Shown: piece after piece, positions 33,583-42,496 of the stretch
How the letters are laid out: each line of letters begins with the position of its first letter
Position numbering within the stretch: the first letter of the stretch is position 1
Source of the DNA: Phaeospirillum sp.
Lineage (GTDB): Bacteria; Pseudomonadota; Alphaproteobacteria; Rhodospirillales; Magnetospirillaceae
DNA: 64,000 bases
Direction: 5' to 3'
NCBI GenBank assembly: GCA_030651575.1
Contig: JAUSFB010000032.1
Location: 637,841-701,840, forward strand
Translations under genes and position numbers: made by a program
Notes under the pieces: generated by a model
Databases searched by the model: none
Seen by the model: the letters and a program-made list of their open reading frames with translations, nothing else
Told to the model about the DNA's origin: nothing

Positions 33583-35034
33583 ATGCATCGCTTCCTCATC
33601 TCCGCCGCGCACAAGTCCTCGGGCAAAACCACCATCAGCATCGGTCTGGCGGCGGCGCTGAGTTCGGGTAAGTACGGCCAGCGCCAGCGCTCGGTACAGC
33701 CCTTCAAGAAGGGGCCGGACTATATCGATCCGCTCTGGCTGTCTGTCGCCGCCGGTCGCCCCTGCTACAACCTGGATTTTTTCCTCGCGCCCGACAGCGA
33801 ACTGCAGACCGAATTCGCCCGTCATGGCCATGATGCCGAAGTCTGCCTGGTCGAAGGCAACAAGGGCCTGTATGACGGCCTCGATCTCCACGGCTCGAAC
33901 AGCAATGCCGCGCTGGCACGCCTGCTCGACTTGCCGGTGATCCTGGTGCTTGATGCACGTGGCATGACGCGCGGCATCGCGCCGCTGATCCTCGGCTACC
34001 AGGCCTTCGACCGCAACATCCGGATCGCCGGCGTCATCCTCAACCGCCTCGGCGGCCGACGCCACGAGGCCAAGCTGCGCGCCGTGATCGAGCACTACAC
34101 CGATGTCCCGGTGATCGGTGCGGTGCAGGAAGATGACGAACTGGCCCTGGTCGAGCGCCATCTCGGCCTGATGCCGGCGAATGAAACCGCCGAGGCCGAG
34201 CGACACATCTCCGCCATCGGCGAGCGCATCGCCGCCCAGGTCGATCTGGAGCGGCTGCTGTCCATCAGCCATACCGATGTTTCCCTTAAAGCGTCCCCGC
34301 CGCGCCGCCGCAACACCGAAAAGCCGGTGCGCATCGCCATCGCGCGCGATGCCGCCTTCGGCTTCTACTACGCCGACGACCTCGACGCGCTGACCGCCGC
34401 CGGCGCGCAAACCGTGTTCTTCGATACCCTGCACGACTCCCGGCTGCCACCCTGCGACGGCTTGCTGATCGGCGGTGGCTTCCCCGAGTGCTTTCTCGAT
34501 CAACTGGAAGCCAATACACCCCTGCGTGCCGACATCCGGCGCGCCATCGAAGCCGGCCTGCCCGCCTACGCCGAATGCGGCGGCCTGATGTATCTGGCGC
34601 GCAGCATTCACTGGAAAGGCAGGAACGCCGAAATGGTCGGCGTAATCCCCGGCGACATCCGCATGCATGACAAGCCGGTCGGGCGCGGCTACGTGATCCT
34701 CGAACCGAACGCCAGCCATCCGTGGCGAGGCACAGAGCACGCATCCGGTTCCGGCCATGCGACCGATCCCTCACCCGATCCCCTGGCGTTGCACGCCCAC
34801 GAATTTCACTACTCGAGCCTTGGCGACCTGCCGGCCGACACCCGTTATGCCTATGCAGTACGCCGCGGCTACGGCATTGACGGCCATCACGACGGCGTCC
34901 TGCTGCATCGGCTGCTCGCCTCCTACACGCACCTGCGCGCCACCAGCCGCTGCGACTGGCCGGCGAAATTCGTCCAGCATGTCCGCGACTGCCTCGCTAC
35001 CGATCACAAGGAAGCCATCCCATGTTCACCCTGA
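33583..35034 (+). CDS. dsrN: DsrN, CbiA-like sirohaem amidase
   Basis: 483 aa. The N-terminal half is an ATP-binding synthetase domain (FLISAAHKSSGKTTISIGLA; LVEGNKGLYDGLDLHG). The C-terminal half is a class I glutamine amidotransferase domain with the Cys nucleophile in YAECGGLMYLA. CbiA amidates cobyrinic acid; DsrN is proposed to convert sirohaem to sirohaem amide for DsrAB. It begins 21 bases after dsrP and overlaps dsrR by 13 bases. Confidence 0.93.
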   Translation: MHRFLISAAHKSSGKTTISIGLAAALSSGKYGQRQRSVQPFKKGPDYIDPLWLSVAAGRPCYNLDFFLAPDSELQTEFARHGHDAEVCLVEGNKGLYDGLDLHGSNSNAALARLLDLPVILVLDARGMTRGIAPLILGYQAFDRNIRIAGVILNRLGGRRHEAKLRAVIEHYTDVPVIGAVQEDDELALVERHLGLMPANETAEAERHISAIGERIAAQVDLERLLSISHTDVSLKASPPRRRNTEKPVRIAIARDAAFGFYYADDLDALTAAGAQTVFFDTLHDSRLPPCDGLLIGGGFPECFLDQLEANTPLRADIRRAIEAGLPAYAECGGLMYLARSIHWKGRNAEMVGVIPGDIRMHDKPVGRGYVILEPNASHPWRGTEHASGSGHATDPSPDPLALHAHEFHYSSLGDLPADTRYAYAVRRGYGIDGHHDGVLLHRLLASYTHLRATSRCDWPAKFVQHVRDCLATDHKEAIPCSP

Positions 35035-35366
35035 CTCCGGCTGCCGCCGAACAGATCGCTCGTGCCGCCGCCGAACAGCCCGATAACCAGGGCCGGCCCA
35101 TGCTGCGCGTCGCCGCCAAATGCGACGAGACTGACGGCGAATTGGTCTATGGCATGGGCTTCGACGACGAGCGCGAAGACGATCTGATACTCGATGCCGG
35201 CGGCATCGCGATTTTGATTTCGCCGCCCAGTCAGCCTCTGCTGGAGAGCACCACACTCGACTTCTGCGAAGTGCAGCCTGGAGAATTCCAGTTCATTTTT
35301 CGCGGCGGCTGCACCGCGCCACCCGCGGCCAAGAGTTGCGGAAGCTGCGGTGGCGGTTGTTCCTGA
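35022..35366 (+). CDS. dsrR: DsrR IscA-like protein with Cys-rich tail
   Basis: 114 aa, overlapping dsrN by 13 bases. The fold is that of A-type Fe-S carriers (LTPAAAEQIARAAAEQ, LVYGMGFDDE, DDLILDAGGIAILISPPSQP). A. vinosum DsrR is reported to lack the IscA cysteines; here C34 sits at the first IscA position and the C-terminus has C97, C106, C109 and C113 (SCGSCGGGCS). It may thus bind iron or a cluster itself. DsrR is known to be needed for post-transcriptional control of dsr expression. Confidence 0.88.
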   Translation: MFTLTPAAAEQIARAAAEQPDNQGRPMLRVAAKCDETDGELVYGMGFDDEREDDLILDAGGIAILISPPSQPLLESTTLDFCEVQPGEFQFIFRGGCTAPPAAKSCGSCGGGCS

Positions 35367-35407
35367 TGGACCAAACCAAAGGCGGCATGAACAACGCCCC
35401 CTCCCGC

Positions 35408-35427
35408 CCTCCCCCGCCAGGGGGAGG
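35408..35427. repeat. 8-bp GC hairpin after dsrR
   Basis: CCTCCCCC pairs with GGGGGAGG around a 4-base loop. There is no T-run, so termination is uncertain; it may be a repeat or an mRNA-stabilising stem at the end of the dsr transcript. The GTG inside its right arm is unlikely to be a start. Confidence 0.5.
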
Positions 35428-35486
35428 TGACCAATTTGCTCGCTTTGCTCGGATATATTGAGAGCCGTCGGGTATATTTCACACCC

Positions 35487-36254
35487 ATGAAACCCATTCC
35501 TGCCCAACCCGGCTGGGTCTATCTGGTCGGCGCCGGCCCCGGCGATCCGGAATTGCTGACCCTCAAGGCAGCGCGCCTGATTGGCGAAGCCGATGTTCTT
35601 GTTTACGACAACCTCGTGTCGCAACCAGTGCTCGGGCTCGCTCGCCCCGATGCCGAGCGCATCTATGCCGGCAAGGAACGTGGCAATCACGCCATCCCTC
35701 AGGAAGAAATCAACCAGTTGCTGGTGCGTCTGGCCCGGACCGGCAAGCGCGTGGTGCGCCTGAAGGGCGGCGACCCCTACATCTTCGGCCGCGGCGGCGA
35801 GGAAGTCGAAACCCTGCACGCCGACGGCATCAACTTCGAGGTCGTGCCGGGCATCACGGCAGCCGCCGGTGTCGGCTCTTACGCCGGCATTCCGCTGACC
35901 CATCGCAACCACGCCCAGGCCTGCGTATTCGTCACCGGCCACCTCAAGGACGGCAGCATGAACCTGGACTGGCCCGGACTCGCCCGCCGGCGCCAGACCG
36001 TGGTGATTTACATGGGATTGTCGGGCCTGTCGCACCTATGCGCGAAGCTCATGGAACACGGCCTGCCCGCCGACTGGCCAGCCGCCATCGTGCAACATGG
36101 TACCCAGCCTAGCCAGCACACGGTGACGGGCACGCTCGCCACGCTGCCGGCCCTGGCCTCTGCTGCAAACCTGCGCGCACCGACATTGATCATCGTCGGC
36201 GAAGTCGTGACCCTGCGCGACAAGCTGCGCTGGTTCGCCGAGAACACCGACTAG
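35487..36254 (+). CDS. cobA: Uroporphyrinogen-III C-methyltransferase (second SUMT)
   Basis: 255 aa from ATG 35487; an earlier GTG (35427) lies in a hairpin and was not used. Motifs: [48 protein letters not shown] and [20 protein letters not shown]. It makes precorrin-2 from uroporphyrinogen III. Placed after dsrR, it supplies sirohaem for the same pathway as the left-block SUMT but is a clearly different sequence with right-block codon usage. Confidence 0.95.
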   Translation: MKPIPAQPGWVYLVGAGPGDPELLTLKAARLIGEADVLVYDNLVSQPVLGLARPDAERIYAGKERGNHAIPQEEINQLLVRLARTGKRVVRLKGGDPYIFGRGGEEVETLHADGINFEVVPGITAAAGVGSYAGIPLTHRNHAQACVFVTGHLKDGSMNLDWPGLARRRQTVVIYMGLSGLSHLCAKLMEHGLPADWPAAIVQHGTQPSQHTVTGTLATLPALASAANLRAPTLIIVGEVVTLRDKLRWFAENTD

Positions 36255-36349
36255 TCCGCACGCAGTCGGCGTATCCGCTTCCGGCCCGTCGATCACCGGT
36301 CGGAGTTTGAGTCTCCCCGTCTTTGCTCGTACCTGCTAACATTTCGGCC

Positions 36350-36736
36350 ATGAACGAATGGACTCCTGCCCTCAGCACAGGCGTGCCGCTGCTTGATGAG
36401 CACCACAGGAGAATATTCCAGTGGCTCGCGGAGCTGGAAAGCGCCGCAGCCGAAGAGCGAACGCTTTCCAGCGTCTACGCGCTGGTTCGACTCAAGCACT
36501 ACACGCGGGAGCACTTCGCTGCGGAAGAGGCCCTGATGAAGTCGGCGGGCTATCCCGATCTGGACGCACACAAGGCGGAGCATGCGGCGTTTCGCGGCAG
36601 GCTCGGCGATCTGCAGATCAAGTCGATGGGACAGGACATTTCGACGGAAACCGTGAACCTTCTAGGGGACTGGCTTACCCACCACATCGCCAAGGTCGAC
36701 ATGGCCTACGTGCCCTACGTGAAGAAGCCGGAATAG
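36350..36736 (+). CDS. Bacteriohemerythrin
   Basis: 128 aa. Ligand pattern: LDEHHRRIFQW, YTREHFAAEEALM (HxxxE), DAHKAEHAAF (HxxxH) and WLTHHIAKVDMAY (HxxxxD). A di-iron O2-binding protein is expected. It is a single gene between the SUMT and the convergent hydrolase operon. The ribosome site is weak, and the start at MNEWTPALSTGV was chosen by fit to the family N-terminus. Confidence 0.92.
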   Translation: MNEWTPALSTGVPLLDEHHRRIFQWLAELESAAAEERTLSSVYALVRLKHYTREHFAAEEALMKSAGYPDLDAHKAEHAAFRGRLGDLQIKSMGQDISTETVNLLGDWLTHHIAKVDMAYVPYVKKPE

Positions 36737-36815
36737 CCCGCAACGAAGCGGCCGCTGCGCACGCGTTTCAGTGCCCGACAGGCTGCAAGAGAAATGCCTT
36801 GACGCCTCGCCGGTC

Positions 36816-37670
36816 TCATTCGCCGCCCGGCAACAGGCAGCGCGCCAGCACCCACGTCAGAAGTTCCGCCGCCACCGCCTCGCGATCAAGATCATTCAAG
36901 GTCTCATGGCGGCTTCCGGGCCACAGGCGCAGGGTACGATCCGGCCCGCCCCAGAGGTCGCATATCTCCCGGCTGCCGGCCGGGTCGGTGAGCCGGTCGG
37001 CATCGCCGTGAAACAGGTACACCGGCACGGTGAGGTTGACTGCTGCCGCGCGATTGACCGCCATCATCCGCAACAGCTCGGCACCGGTGCGGGCGGGCGG
37101 AGCCTGAAGGCTCACCAGCGGGTCGGCGACATAGGCGGCCACTGCTGCCGCGTCGCGACTGATCACGGCCGGATCAATGCGCGTACCACGCAGATGCGGC
37201 AGCCAGCGTGACAGCAGGGGCGCCAGCGCCACCAGCAGTCGAGGCACATCGCCGCCGATCTTGAGTGCTGCCGACGAAAGTATCAGCCCCGCCACCGACT
37301 GCCTTCTCTGCGACAACCAGCGCAGGGCAATGGCACCGCCCATGCTGTGCCCCATGAGGAACATCGGGCGTCCGACGCCAAGCTGATGCGCCTTCGTCAG
37401 CAGCGCATCCACGTCGAGCAGATAGTCGTCAAAGCGCTCGACCCAGGAACGCTCTCCCGGAGAATGACCGTGGCCGCGCAGGTCAGCCGACACCACGCCA
37501 AGGCCTCGCGCATTGGCCCGTTCGGCCAGAAACACATAGCGTCCCGAGTGCTCGGCGATGCCATGCACGATCACCATCAGGGCGCGCGGTGCCGGGGGCA
37601 TCCAGGCTTGTCCTGCCAAGCCGACGCCGTCGGCCGCTTGCAACTGAAAAGTCAGGTGTTCACCAGTCAT
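36816..37670 (-). CDS. Alpha/beta hydrolase, monoacylglycerol-lipase/lysophospholipase type
   Basis: 284 aa. Nucleophile elbow GHSMGGAIAL, Asp in FHGDADRLTD and His in GSRHETLND give the triad. The oxyanion segment is VIVHGIAEHSGRYVFLAERA, followed by DLRGHGHSPGER, typical of the monoglyceride-lipase family. No signal peptide. It starts 7 bases after the GNAT gene stop; the SD GGAGGG is within the end of that gene. Substrate is probably a monoacyl lipid. Confidence 0.88.
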   Translation of the reverse strand: MTGEHLTFQLQAADGVGLAGQAWMPPAPRALMVIVHGIAEHSGRYVFLAERANARGLGVVSADLRGHGHSPGERSWVERFDDYLLDVDALLTKAHQLGVGRPMFLMGHSMGGAIALRWLSQRRQSVAGLILSSAALKIGGDVPRLLVALAPLLSRWLPHLRGTRIDPAVISRDAAAVAAYVADPLVSLQAPPARTGAELLRMMAVNRAAAVNLTVPVYLFHGDADRLTDPAGSREICDLWGGPDRTLRLWPGSRHETLNDLDREAVAAELLTWVLARCLLPGGE

Positions 37671-37677
37671 GATTGCG

Positions 37678-38208
37678 TCAGCCCTCCGTTGGATGTCGGT
37701 AAATATGGAACATGCTGCCGGCAAATTCCACCTCCCGCTCGAAGGTGGCGCCAACCGCCGTTGCAAGCCGGATCGAAGCGGCGTTATCGCGGTCGATCAG
37801 GCTTATCAGCGAGAGTTCGGGCATGCACTGCCGCGCCATGCGCTGCACCGCGCGCACGGCTTCGCTGGCGTAGCCCTTGCCCTGGTGCCGGCGCGCAAGC
37901 GCCCACTTGATCTCCGGCGCGGGCCACTCGAGGGGATACCAGAGTCCGATCGTGCCGAGCACAGCCTGCGTCGATTTCTCTTCCACCGCATAGGGCCCGT
38001 AGCCGCGCAGAAGCCAATGCCCGGCCATGCTGGCCATGGCCCGCCATGTGCCGGCTTCGGTCAGTGCGCGGCGAAAGGTGAAGCGGGTGCACTCGGCGTC
38101 CGAATAGTGCTCATGCAGCGCGCGCCAGTCCTCTTCGACGAACATCCGCAGCAGCAGGCGATCTGTTTCCAGTCGCTGCGGAATCAGGAATGGCGAAGCG
38201 CCTGTCAT
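37678..38208 (-). CDS. GNAT-family N-acetyltransferase (RimJ-like)
   Basis: 176 aa from ATG 38208 with AGGAG eight bases upstream. Typical GNAT start TDRLLLRMFVEEDWRALHEH and acetyl-CoA loop RRHQGKGYASEAVRAV with the later NAASIRLATAVGATFEREVE motif. Members of the RimJ/RimL group acetylate ribosomal proteins or small amines; the substrate is unknown. It is between the dienelactone hydrolase-like and lysophospholipase-like genes of an apparent operon. Confidence 0.9.
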   Translation of the reverse strand: MTGASPFLIPQRLETDRLLLRMFVEEDWRALHEHYSDAECTRFTFRRALTEAGTWRAMASMAGHWLLRGYGPYAVEEKSTQAVLGTIGLWYPLEWPAPEIKWALARRHQGKGYASEAVRAVQRMARQCMPELSLISLIDRDNAASIRLATAVGATFEREVEFAGSMFHIYRHPTEG

Positions 38209-38236
38209 TGGGCAAGACTCCTGCACGTGGATCCGA

Positions 38237-39142
38237 CTAAGGCCGGGACACCATGGTCCGGTCGAAAAACTGAAACATCTTCTGCCGCGAGTCGGCGGTG
38301 AATTCCATGCTATAGCGGTAAGTGACCCGGTTGCCGCGCACATCGGTCTTCGAGTGGCCATCAAGATTCCGGCAATCCCAGCAATGGGTCGCCTGCGGAT
38401 AGACGTGCCACTCGATCGGCGCGCCGGCGGCCTTGGCAGCACTCAACTTGGCGACACATTCATCGGCGGGTGTTTCGGTATCGAGTTGGCCCATCATTAC
38501 CAGCAGCGGACGATCGATGTCAGGCTGCACAATCTCATAGGACGCGACAGAGGGCGGCTTGATGTTGAAGCAACCCGGGTAGAACGCGACCGCCGCAGCA
38601 AAGCGCACATCGGGCAGGGCATTGCCGCTCCAGCGGGCGCTGCTGGCCAGCACACTGACCATCGCCCCCCAGGAAAAGCCCGCCAGGGCAATGCGCTTCT
38701 TGTCCACAAAATCGAACGTCTGCAGATGTGCTGCCGCTTGCAGCGCATCCTTGACGCCTCTCGAAAAAATCACGCCGCCCTTGGGTCCGAAACAAACCGA
38801 CTCGACACCCCGCGGGCCGAGGCTATCGACCATCAGCACCGCATAACCGCGCGCCACGGCCTCCTTTGCCCAGCCCAGCATCGACTCGTTCTGCCACCGG
38901 GCATTACCCAGACCGCCGCACTGGTGGAGCAGTACCAGTGCCGGAAACGGACCGGCGCCATCCGGCTTGAACAGCGCCATCTGCGGCCGATCGGTCAAAG
39001 AAAAAGCAGACGGCTCCGGAGGAAACCGGAGATCGCTTGCCTGACCGGACGCCCCCTGCGACTGGGACAGCGCAGCCGCAGCCGCACAGGCCAGGACAAC
39101 ACCTGGAAGGCATCGCAGTATCAGCCGGATTAGTTTTGTCAT
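38237..39142 (-). CDS. Secreted dienelactone-hydrolase-like protein
   Basis: 301 aa with a signal peptide (RLILRCLPGVVLACAAAAAL). The nucleophile is in LAGFSWGAMVSV (Ser rather than the Cys of classical dienelactone hydrolase); the GQLDTETPAD and CWDCR segments may give the acid and His region (YPQATHCWD). A periplasmic carboxylesterase is likely. First gene of the small operon with GNAT and the lysophospholipase-like gene; 10 bases separate it from the upstream DUF697-like gene. Confidence 0.85.
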   Translation of the reverse strand: MTKLIRLILRCLPGVVLACAAAAALSQSQGASGQASDLRFPPEPSAFSLTDRPQMALFKPDGAGPFPALVLLHQCGGLGNARWQNESMLGWAKEAVARGYAVLMVDSLGPRGVESVCFGPKGGVIFSRGVKDALQAAAHLQTFDFVDKKRIALAGFSWGAMVSVLASSARWSGNALPDVRFAAAVAFYPGCFNIKPPSVASYEIVQPDIDRPLLVMMGQLDTETPADECVAKLSAAKAAGAPIEWHVYPQATHCWDCRNLDGHSKTDVRGNRVTYRYSMEFTADSRQKMFQFFDRTMVSRP

Positions 39143-39152
39143 TGCCGTGTGC

Positions 39153-39617
39153 TCACTTTTCGATCGCTCCCTTCGCAACCTCGAAACAGGCGTCAACATG
39201 CGAATTTCCCAGATACATCATCGCCGCAACGCTGAGCGCGACCGCCGCTGCCTGTCCGGCAAAGGGCAGGTATTTCAGCACCTGTCTTGCGGCCATGCGA
39301 CCGCCCACTTTCTTCAGTGCAGCCACCACCAGTTGCTTGGTAACGGCCCGCCCCACGAGATCGCTGCCGACCTTCTTCAGCATCGCGTAAATCAGCACCT
39401 GGTGCCGGGTATCAAGCTCATCGATTTGCTCGGGGGTCAAGCCGAACTTCTGGTTGATCGACGGGATCAACTGCAGCAGCATGCCGACATCGCCCGCAAT
39501 GTCCACGCCCGGGATGGGAATCAGGGACATGCCGCCGGAGGTTGCAGCACGCCTCTTGACCATCGTCTTGCACGACGCGCGAATCTTCTCCAGTTCTGTT
39601 ATCGACTTCGGCAGCAT
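39153..39617 (-). CDS. DUF697-like membrane-associated protein
   Basis: 154 aa. A short PIPGVDIAGDVGMLLQLIPS hydrophobic stretch and LPFAGQAAAVALSVAAMMYL near the C-terminus could insert in the membrane. The middle (LTPEQIDELDTRHQVLIYAM) is helical. The pattern resembles the C-terminal part of YcjF/DUF697 or interferon-type GTPase accessory proteins without the GTPase. Function unknown. It lies in line with the operon downstream. Confidence 0.6.
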   Translation of the reverse strand: MLPKSITELEKIRASCKTMVKRRAATSGGMSLIPIPGVDIAGDVGMLLQLIPSINQKFGLTPEQIDELDTRHQVLIYAMLKKVGSDLVGRAVTKQLVVAALKKVGGRMAARQVLKYLPFAGQAAAVALSVAAMMYLGNSHVDACFEVAKGAIEK

Positions 39618-39641
39618 GTCAGTGTCTCGTCCAGATATCTG

Positions 39642-40040
39642 CTACGGCTTGCGTTCGGCAAAGCGGGGATGCGTGTCATTGAAGTCCAGCCAGGACGCTT
39701 TCGAGCCGACAAAGATATGGTAGATGTTGCTGCACACAAAGTGGGTATCCACCGTCCCGAGGCGCAGGCGCTTGACCTCCGGCAGATCGTCCTTGGCACT
39801 GTAGATCGGGCTGCCGCAATTGACACAAAAAGCTCGGGCCTTGCCGGGTGTGGCGCGGAACTCCTTGAGCAGTTCGGCGCCCGAAACTAGCCTGAAGCGG
39901 GCGGACGCAATCGGGCTGACCGCTACAAAGGCCGAGCCCTGCGCCTTGCGACACTGCGAGCAGTGGCATATGGAAATCTCATCGATCTCACCGTCATACT
40001 CATAACGGATACCTCCGCACAGACAGCTTCCTTCAATCAC
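39642..40040 (-). CDS. GFA-family zinc protein (glutathione-dependent formaldehyde-activating type)
   Basis: 132 aa. Zinc ligands in the family order: GSCLCGGIRYEY, CHCSQCRKAQGS and FCVNCGSPIYSA. The family includes glutathione-binding enzymes acting on S-hydroxymethylglutathione but most members, including small ones like this, are uncharacterised. It ends 24 bases before the DUF697-like gene and starts 56 bases after the hemerythrin gene stop. Confidence 0.9.
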   Translation of the reverse strand: MIEGSCLCGGIRYEYDGEIDEISICHCSQCRKAQGSAFVAVSPIASARFRLVSGAELLKEFRATPGKARAFCVNCGSPIYSAKDDLPEVKRLRLGTVDTHFVCSNIYHIFVGSKASWLDFNDTHPRFAERKP

Positions 40041-40096
40041 TTGCGACTCCTTTCAAAGGCAGCATGATGAGCAATGACGTTGCCGCGGCGGCCAAG

Positions 40097-40555
40097 CTAA
40101 TTGAAGTAGCCCTTGACCGAACGGCTAAGCCAGTCCCCGTCGTTTTTGTCCCGGCTCATGCGGTCGATGCCGCCCTTGACCACGGACACGTAAGCCATAT
40201 CATCGCGCTTGATATGGTGCATCAGCCAGGTCTTGAGCATATCGTGAAGCTGTTGCGCCACGTCCTCACCGGCGTTGTGCTTTTCCCGATACCTCGCCAG
40301 ACGCTTGGCAAACGTCTCGTGAATGACCTTGTGAGGCTTTGCCAACGCGTACCCAGCCTTCTCTTGAAGGCTTTCTTCAAAACCGAAGTGCGCCAGGCAG
40401 TAGTCCGCCAGTGCGTCCAGCACCAGCCCGACGGAACGCGAATCCGTTTGCCTGATGGCATTCTCCAGCTGGTTGATGTAATCCACGATTCTCTTGTGCT
40501 GATCGTCGATGACCTCGATCCCGGTGTGCAAATCACTTGTCCATTCAATTGCCAT
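40097..40555 (-). CDS. Bacteriohemerythrin
   Basis: 152 aa from ATG 40555; the longer frame adds 66 unsupported residues. Ligands: DDQHKRIVDY, LAHFGFEESLQ (HxxxE), HKVIHETFAK (HxxxH) and WLMHHIKRDDMAY (HxxxxD). The start MAIEWTSDLHTGIEVIDDQH is the family N-terminus. A basic C-terminal tail (DRMSRDKNDGDWLSRSVKGY) is an addition. It is the fourth hemerythrin in the window. Confidence 0.93.
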   Translation of the reverse strand: MAIEWTSDLHTGIEVIDDQHKRIVDYINQLENAIRQTDSRSVGLVLDALADYCLAHFGFEESLQEKAGYALAKPHKVIHETFAKRLARYREKHNAGEDVAQQLHDMLKTWLMHHIKRDDMAYVSVVKGGIDRMSRDKNDGDWLSRSVKGYFN

Positions 40556-40854
40556 GCTAATTCTTCCAGAAAAACCCGGTAAGTTGTTGCAGCACCGCTT
40601 CGAGGCTTCGCCGGCACGATCATTCCATGATCTTGAACCTTGGATTGCCAACGAAGCGGCAGAAAAACTCTTCTCACTGGCACATCCTGCCGTGAACCAA
40701 ATGGAATAACAAGACTCCGGCGAGAAGTTCTTGTGGAGAGTCATGCCTGGCACTTTGCATGTCCTGACGCCGACCCGCGATTCCCTGTTGTGGATTGGGA
40801 TCAGTTGAACGGGCTGCTAGACTCGCGCATGATCTTCCGACGGAGCACAGGACC

Positions 40855-41841
40855 ATGAAATACATCGACCACGGCGCGGGCGGCAACGCCGACTGCATGA
40901 CCGTTGCAGAGGGCCCGGTGCCGCAGGCCGGACCGGGGCAGATTCTGATCGAAGTCGTCTGCGCCGGCATCAACCGGCCCGACCTGCTGCAGCGCTCGGG
41001 CCGCTACCCGCCGCCGCCGGACGCCTCGCCGTTGCTCGGTCTGGAGGTGGCCGGCCGCGTCGCTGCCATCGGCGCCGGTGTCACGGAATGGAAAGTCGGC
41101 GCTGGCGTTACGGCGCTGACGCCGGGCGGCGGCTATGCCGAATACTGCGTTGCCGCGGCCAGCCATGCCTTGCCGATTCCGGCGGGAATGGATTTCGCGA
41201 CGGCTGCGGCGCTACCGGAAACATGGTTTACAGTGTGGGCCAATCTGGTCGATCTGGGCCGGCTCAAACGCGGCGAACGGCTGCTGGTGCATGGCGGCTC
41301 GAGCGGTATCGGTCTGGTCGCCATTCAACTGGCGAAGCATCTGGGCGCGGAATGTATTGTCACCGTCGGTAACGACGAGAAGGCCGCCTTCTGCCGCGCG
41401 GCGGGCGCCGCACATGCGATCAATTACCGCAGCGCCGACTTTGCCGACGAAGTAAGGCAACTCACCAGCGGCGCTGGCGTAGACGTGATTCTGGACATGG
41501 TCGGGGCGCCCTACCTGCAGCGCAATCTGGCCTCGCTGCGCCGCGACGGACGACTGGTGTATGTCGCCTTCCTCGAAGGCAGCAAGGGCGAGGCCGACCT
41601 GATGCCGGTCATGCTCAAGCGCCTGACGATCACCGGCTCGACCATGCGGCCGCGCACCCTGGCCGAGAAGACCGCGATCCGCGATGCGCTGGCGGCGAAC
41701 ATCTGGCCGGCGCTCGGCTGCGGCGAACTGCTGCCGCACCTGTTCGCGCGCTTTCCGCTGGCGCAGGTGGCGGACGCGCACCGCTTGATGGAATCGAGCC
41801 GGCATATCGGCAAGATCGTGCTGGAGGTACACCATGAATGA
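40855..41841 (+). CDS. NADPH:quinone oxidoreductase, zinc-independent MDR family
   Basis: 328 aa. The fold is the medium-chain reductase/QOR type: IDHGAGGNADCMTVAEGPVP, VCAGINRPDLLQRSGRYPPP, the nucleotide site LLVHGGSSGIGLVAIQLAKH and the GTG-like DVILDMVGAPYLQRNLASL. It lacks the structural-zinc Cys set. Predicted to reduce quinones or alkenals with NADPH in the cytoplasm. The 299-base divergent region upstream (40,556-40,854) shows no clear promoter or repeat. Its end overlaps the FrnE-type gene by 8 bases. Confidence 0.92.
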   Translation: MKYIDHGAGGNADCMTVAEGPVPQAGPGQILIEVVCAGINRPDLLQRSGRYPPPPDASPLLGLEVAGRVAAIGAGVTEWKVGAGVTALTPGGGYAEYCVAAASHALPIPAGMDFATAAALPETWFTVWANLVDLGRLKRGERLLVHGGSSGIGLVAIQLAKHLGAECIVTVGNDEKAAFCRAAGAAHAINYRSADFADEVRQLTSGAGVDVILDMVGAPYLQRNLASLRRDGRLVYVAFLEGSKGEADLMPVMLKRLTITGSTMRPRTLAEKTAIRDALAANIWPALGCGELLPHLFARFPLAQVADAHRLMESSRHIGKIVLEVHHE

Positions 41842-42496
41842 ATTGACGATTGATGTCGTCTCCGACGTGGTCTGCCCCTGGTGCTTCATCGGCAAGCGCC
41901 ATCTCGACCGTGCGCTGCATCTGTGGCATGCGGAGCAGCCGCAATGCGCGGTGGCGGTGCGTTGGCACCCATTCTTTCTCAATCCGGATACGCCGGAGTC
42001 CGGCGAACCCTACCGGCCGTTTCTGGAAAGGAAGTTTGGCGGCCCGCAGAAGCTGGCCGAGATCTGGCAGCGGGTGAGCGAAGCGGGACGCACGGCCGGC
42101 ATCGAGTTCGCCTTCGAGAAAATCGAACTGCGCGCCAATACGCTGAACGCGCACCGCCTGATCCACTACGCCCAAAGAGTCGGCACCGACGGTACCGCGG
42201 TGAGCAGATTGATCGAAGGCCTGTTCGCCGCACAGTTCCTTGCCGGACGGTACATCGGCGCCCGCGCCGTGCTGGCGGCAGTTGCCGGCGAATGCGGCAT
42301 GGACCGCGCCGCCGTACAGAGCTATCTGGAAACCACGGAAGATGCCGATGAGGTACGCGCCGCCGCCACGGAAATGCAGCGCATGGGCATCGGCGGCGTG
42401 CCCTTCTTCATTTTCAACAAGCGCCTGGCCGCTTCCGGTGCGCAGCCGCCGGAAGCGTTGCTGCAAGCCATGCGCGAGGCCAGACCCGCGACGTAA
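41834..42496 (+). CDS. FrnE-like DsbA-family oxidoreductase
   Basis: 220 aa. The thioredoxin-fold active site is CPWC in VVCPWCFIGKRHLDRAL; the conserved cis-Pro segment is GVPFFIFNKRLAAS. There is no signal peptide, so it works in the cytoplasm as a 2-hydroxychromene-2-carboxylate-isomerase/FrnE type thiol oxidoreductase. Its overlap with the QOR gene (8 bases) suggests a common transcript. Its stop directly abuts the convergent narL-like gene stop. Confidence 0.93.
   Translation: MNELTIDVVSDVVCPWCFIGKRHLDRALHLWHAEQPQCAVAVRWHPFFLNPDTPESGEPYRPFLERKFGGPQKLAEIWQRVSEAGRTAGIEFAFEKIELRANTLNAHRLIHYAQRVGTDGTAVSRLIEGLFAAQFLAGRYIGARAVLAAVAGECGMDRAAVQSYLETTEDADEVRAAATEMQRMGIGGVPFFIFNKRLAASGAQPPEALLQAMREARPAT

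Noticed and set aside
33037..34758. 573-aa open frame on the minus strand opposite dsrP and dsrN
   Set aside because: It lies opposite two recognised dsr genes and has Gly/Gln/Asp/His-rich, domain-free sequence typical of a GC-rich shadow frame.
35408..35427. GC hairpin after dsrR as a rho-independent terminator
   Set aside because: No T-run follows the stem; a terminator role is not supported.
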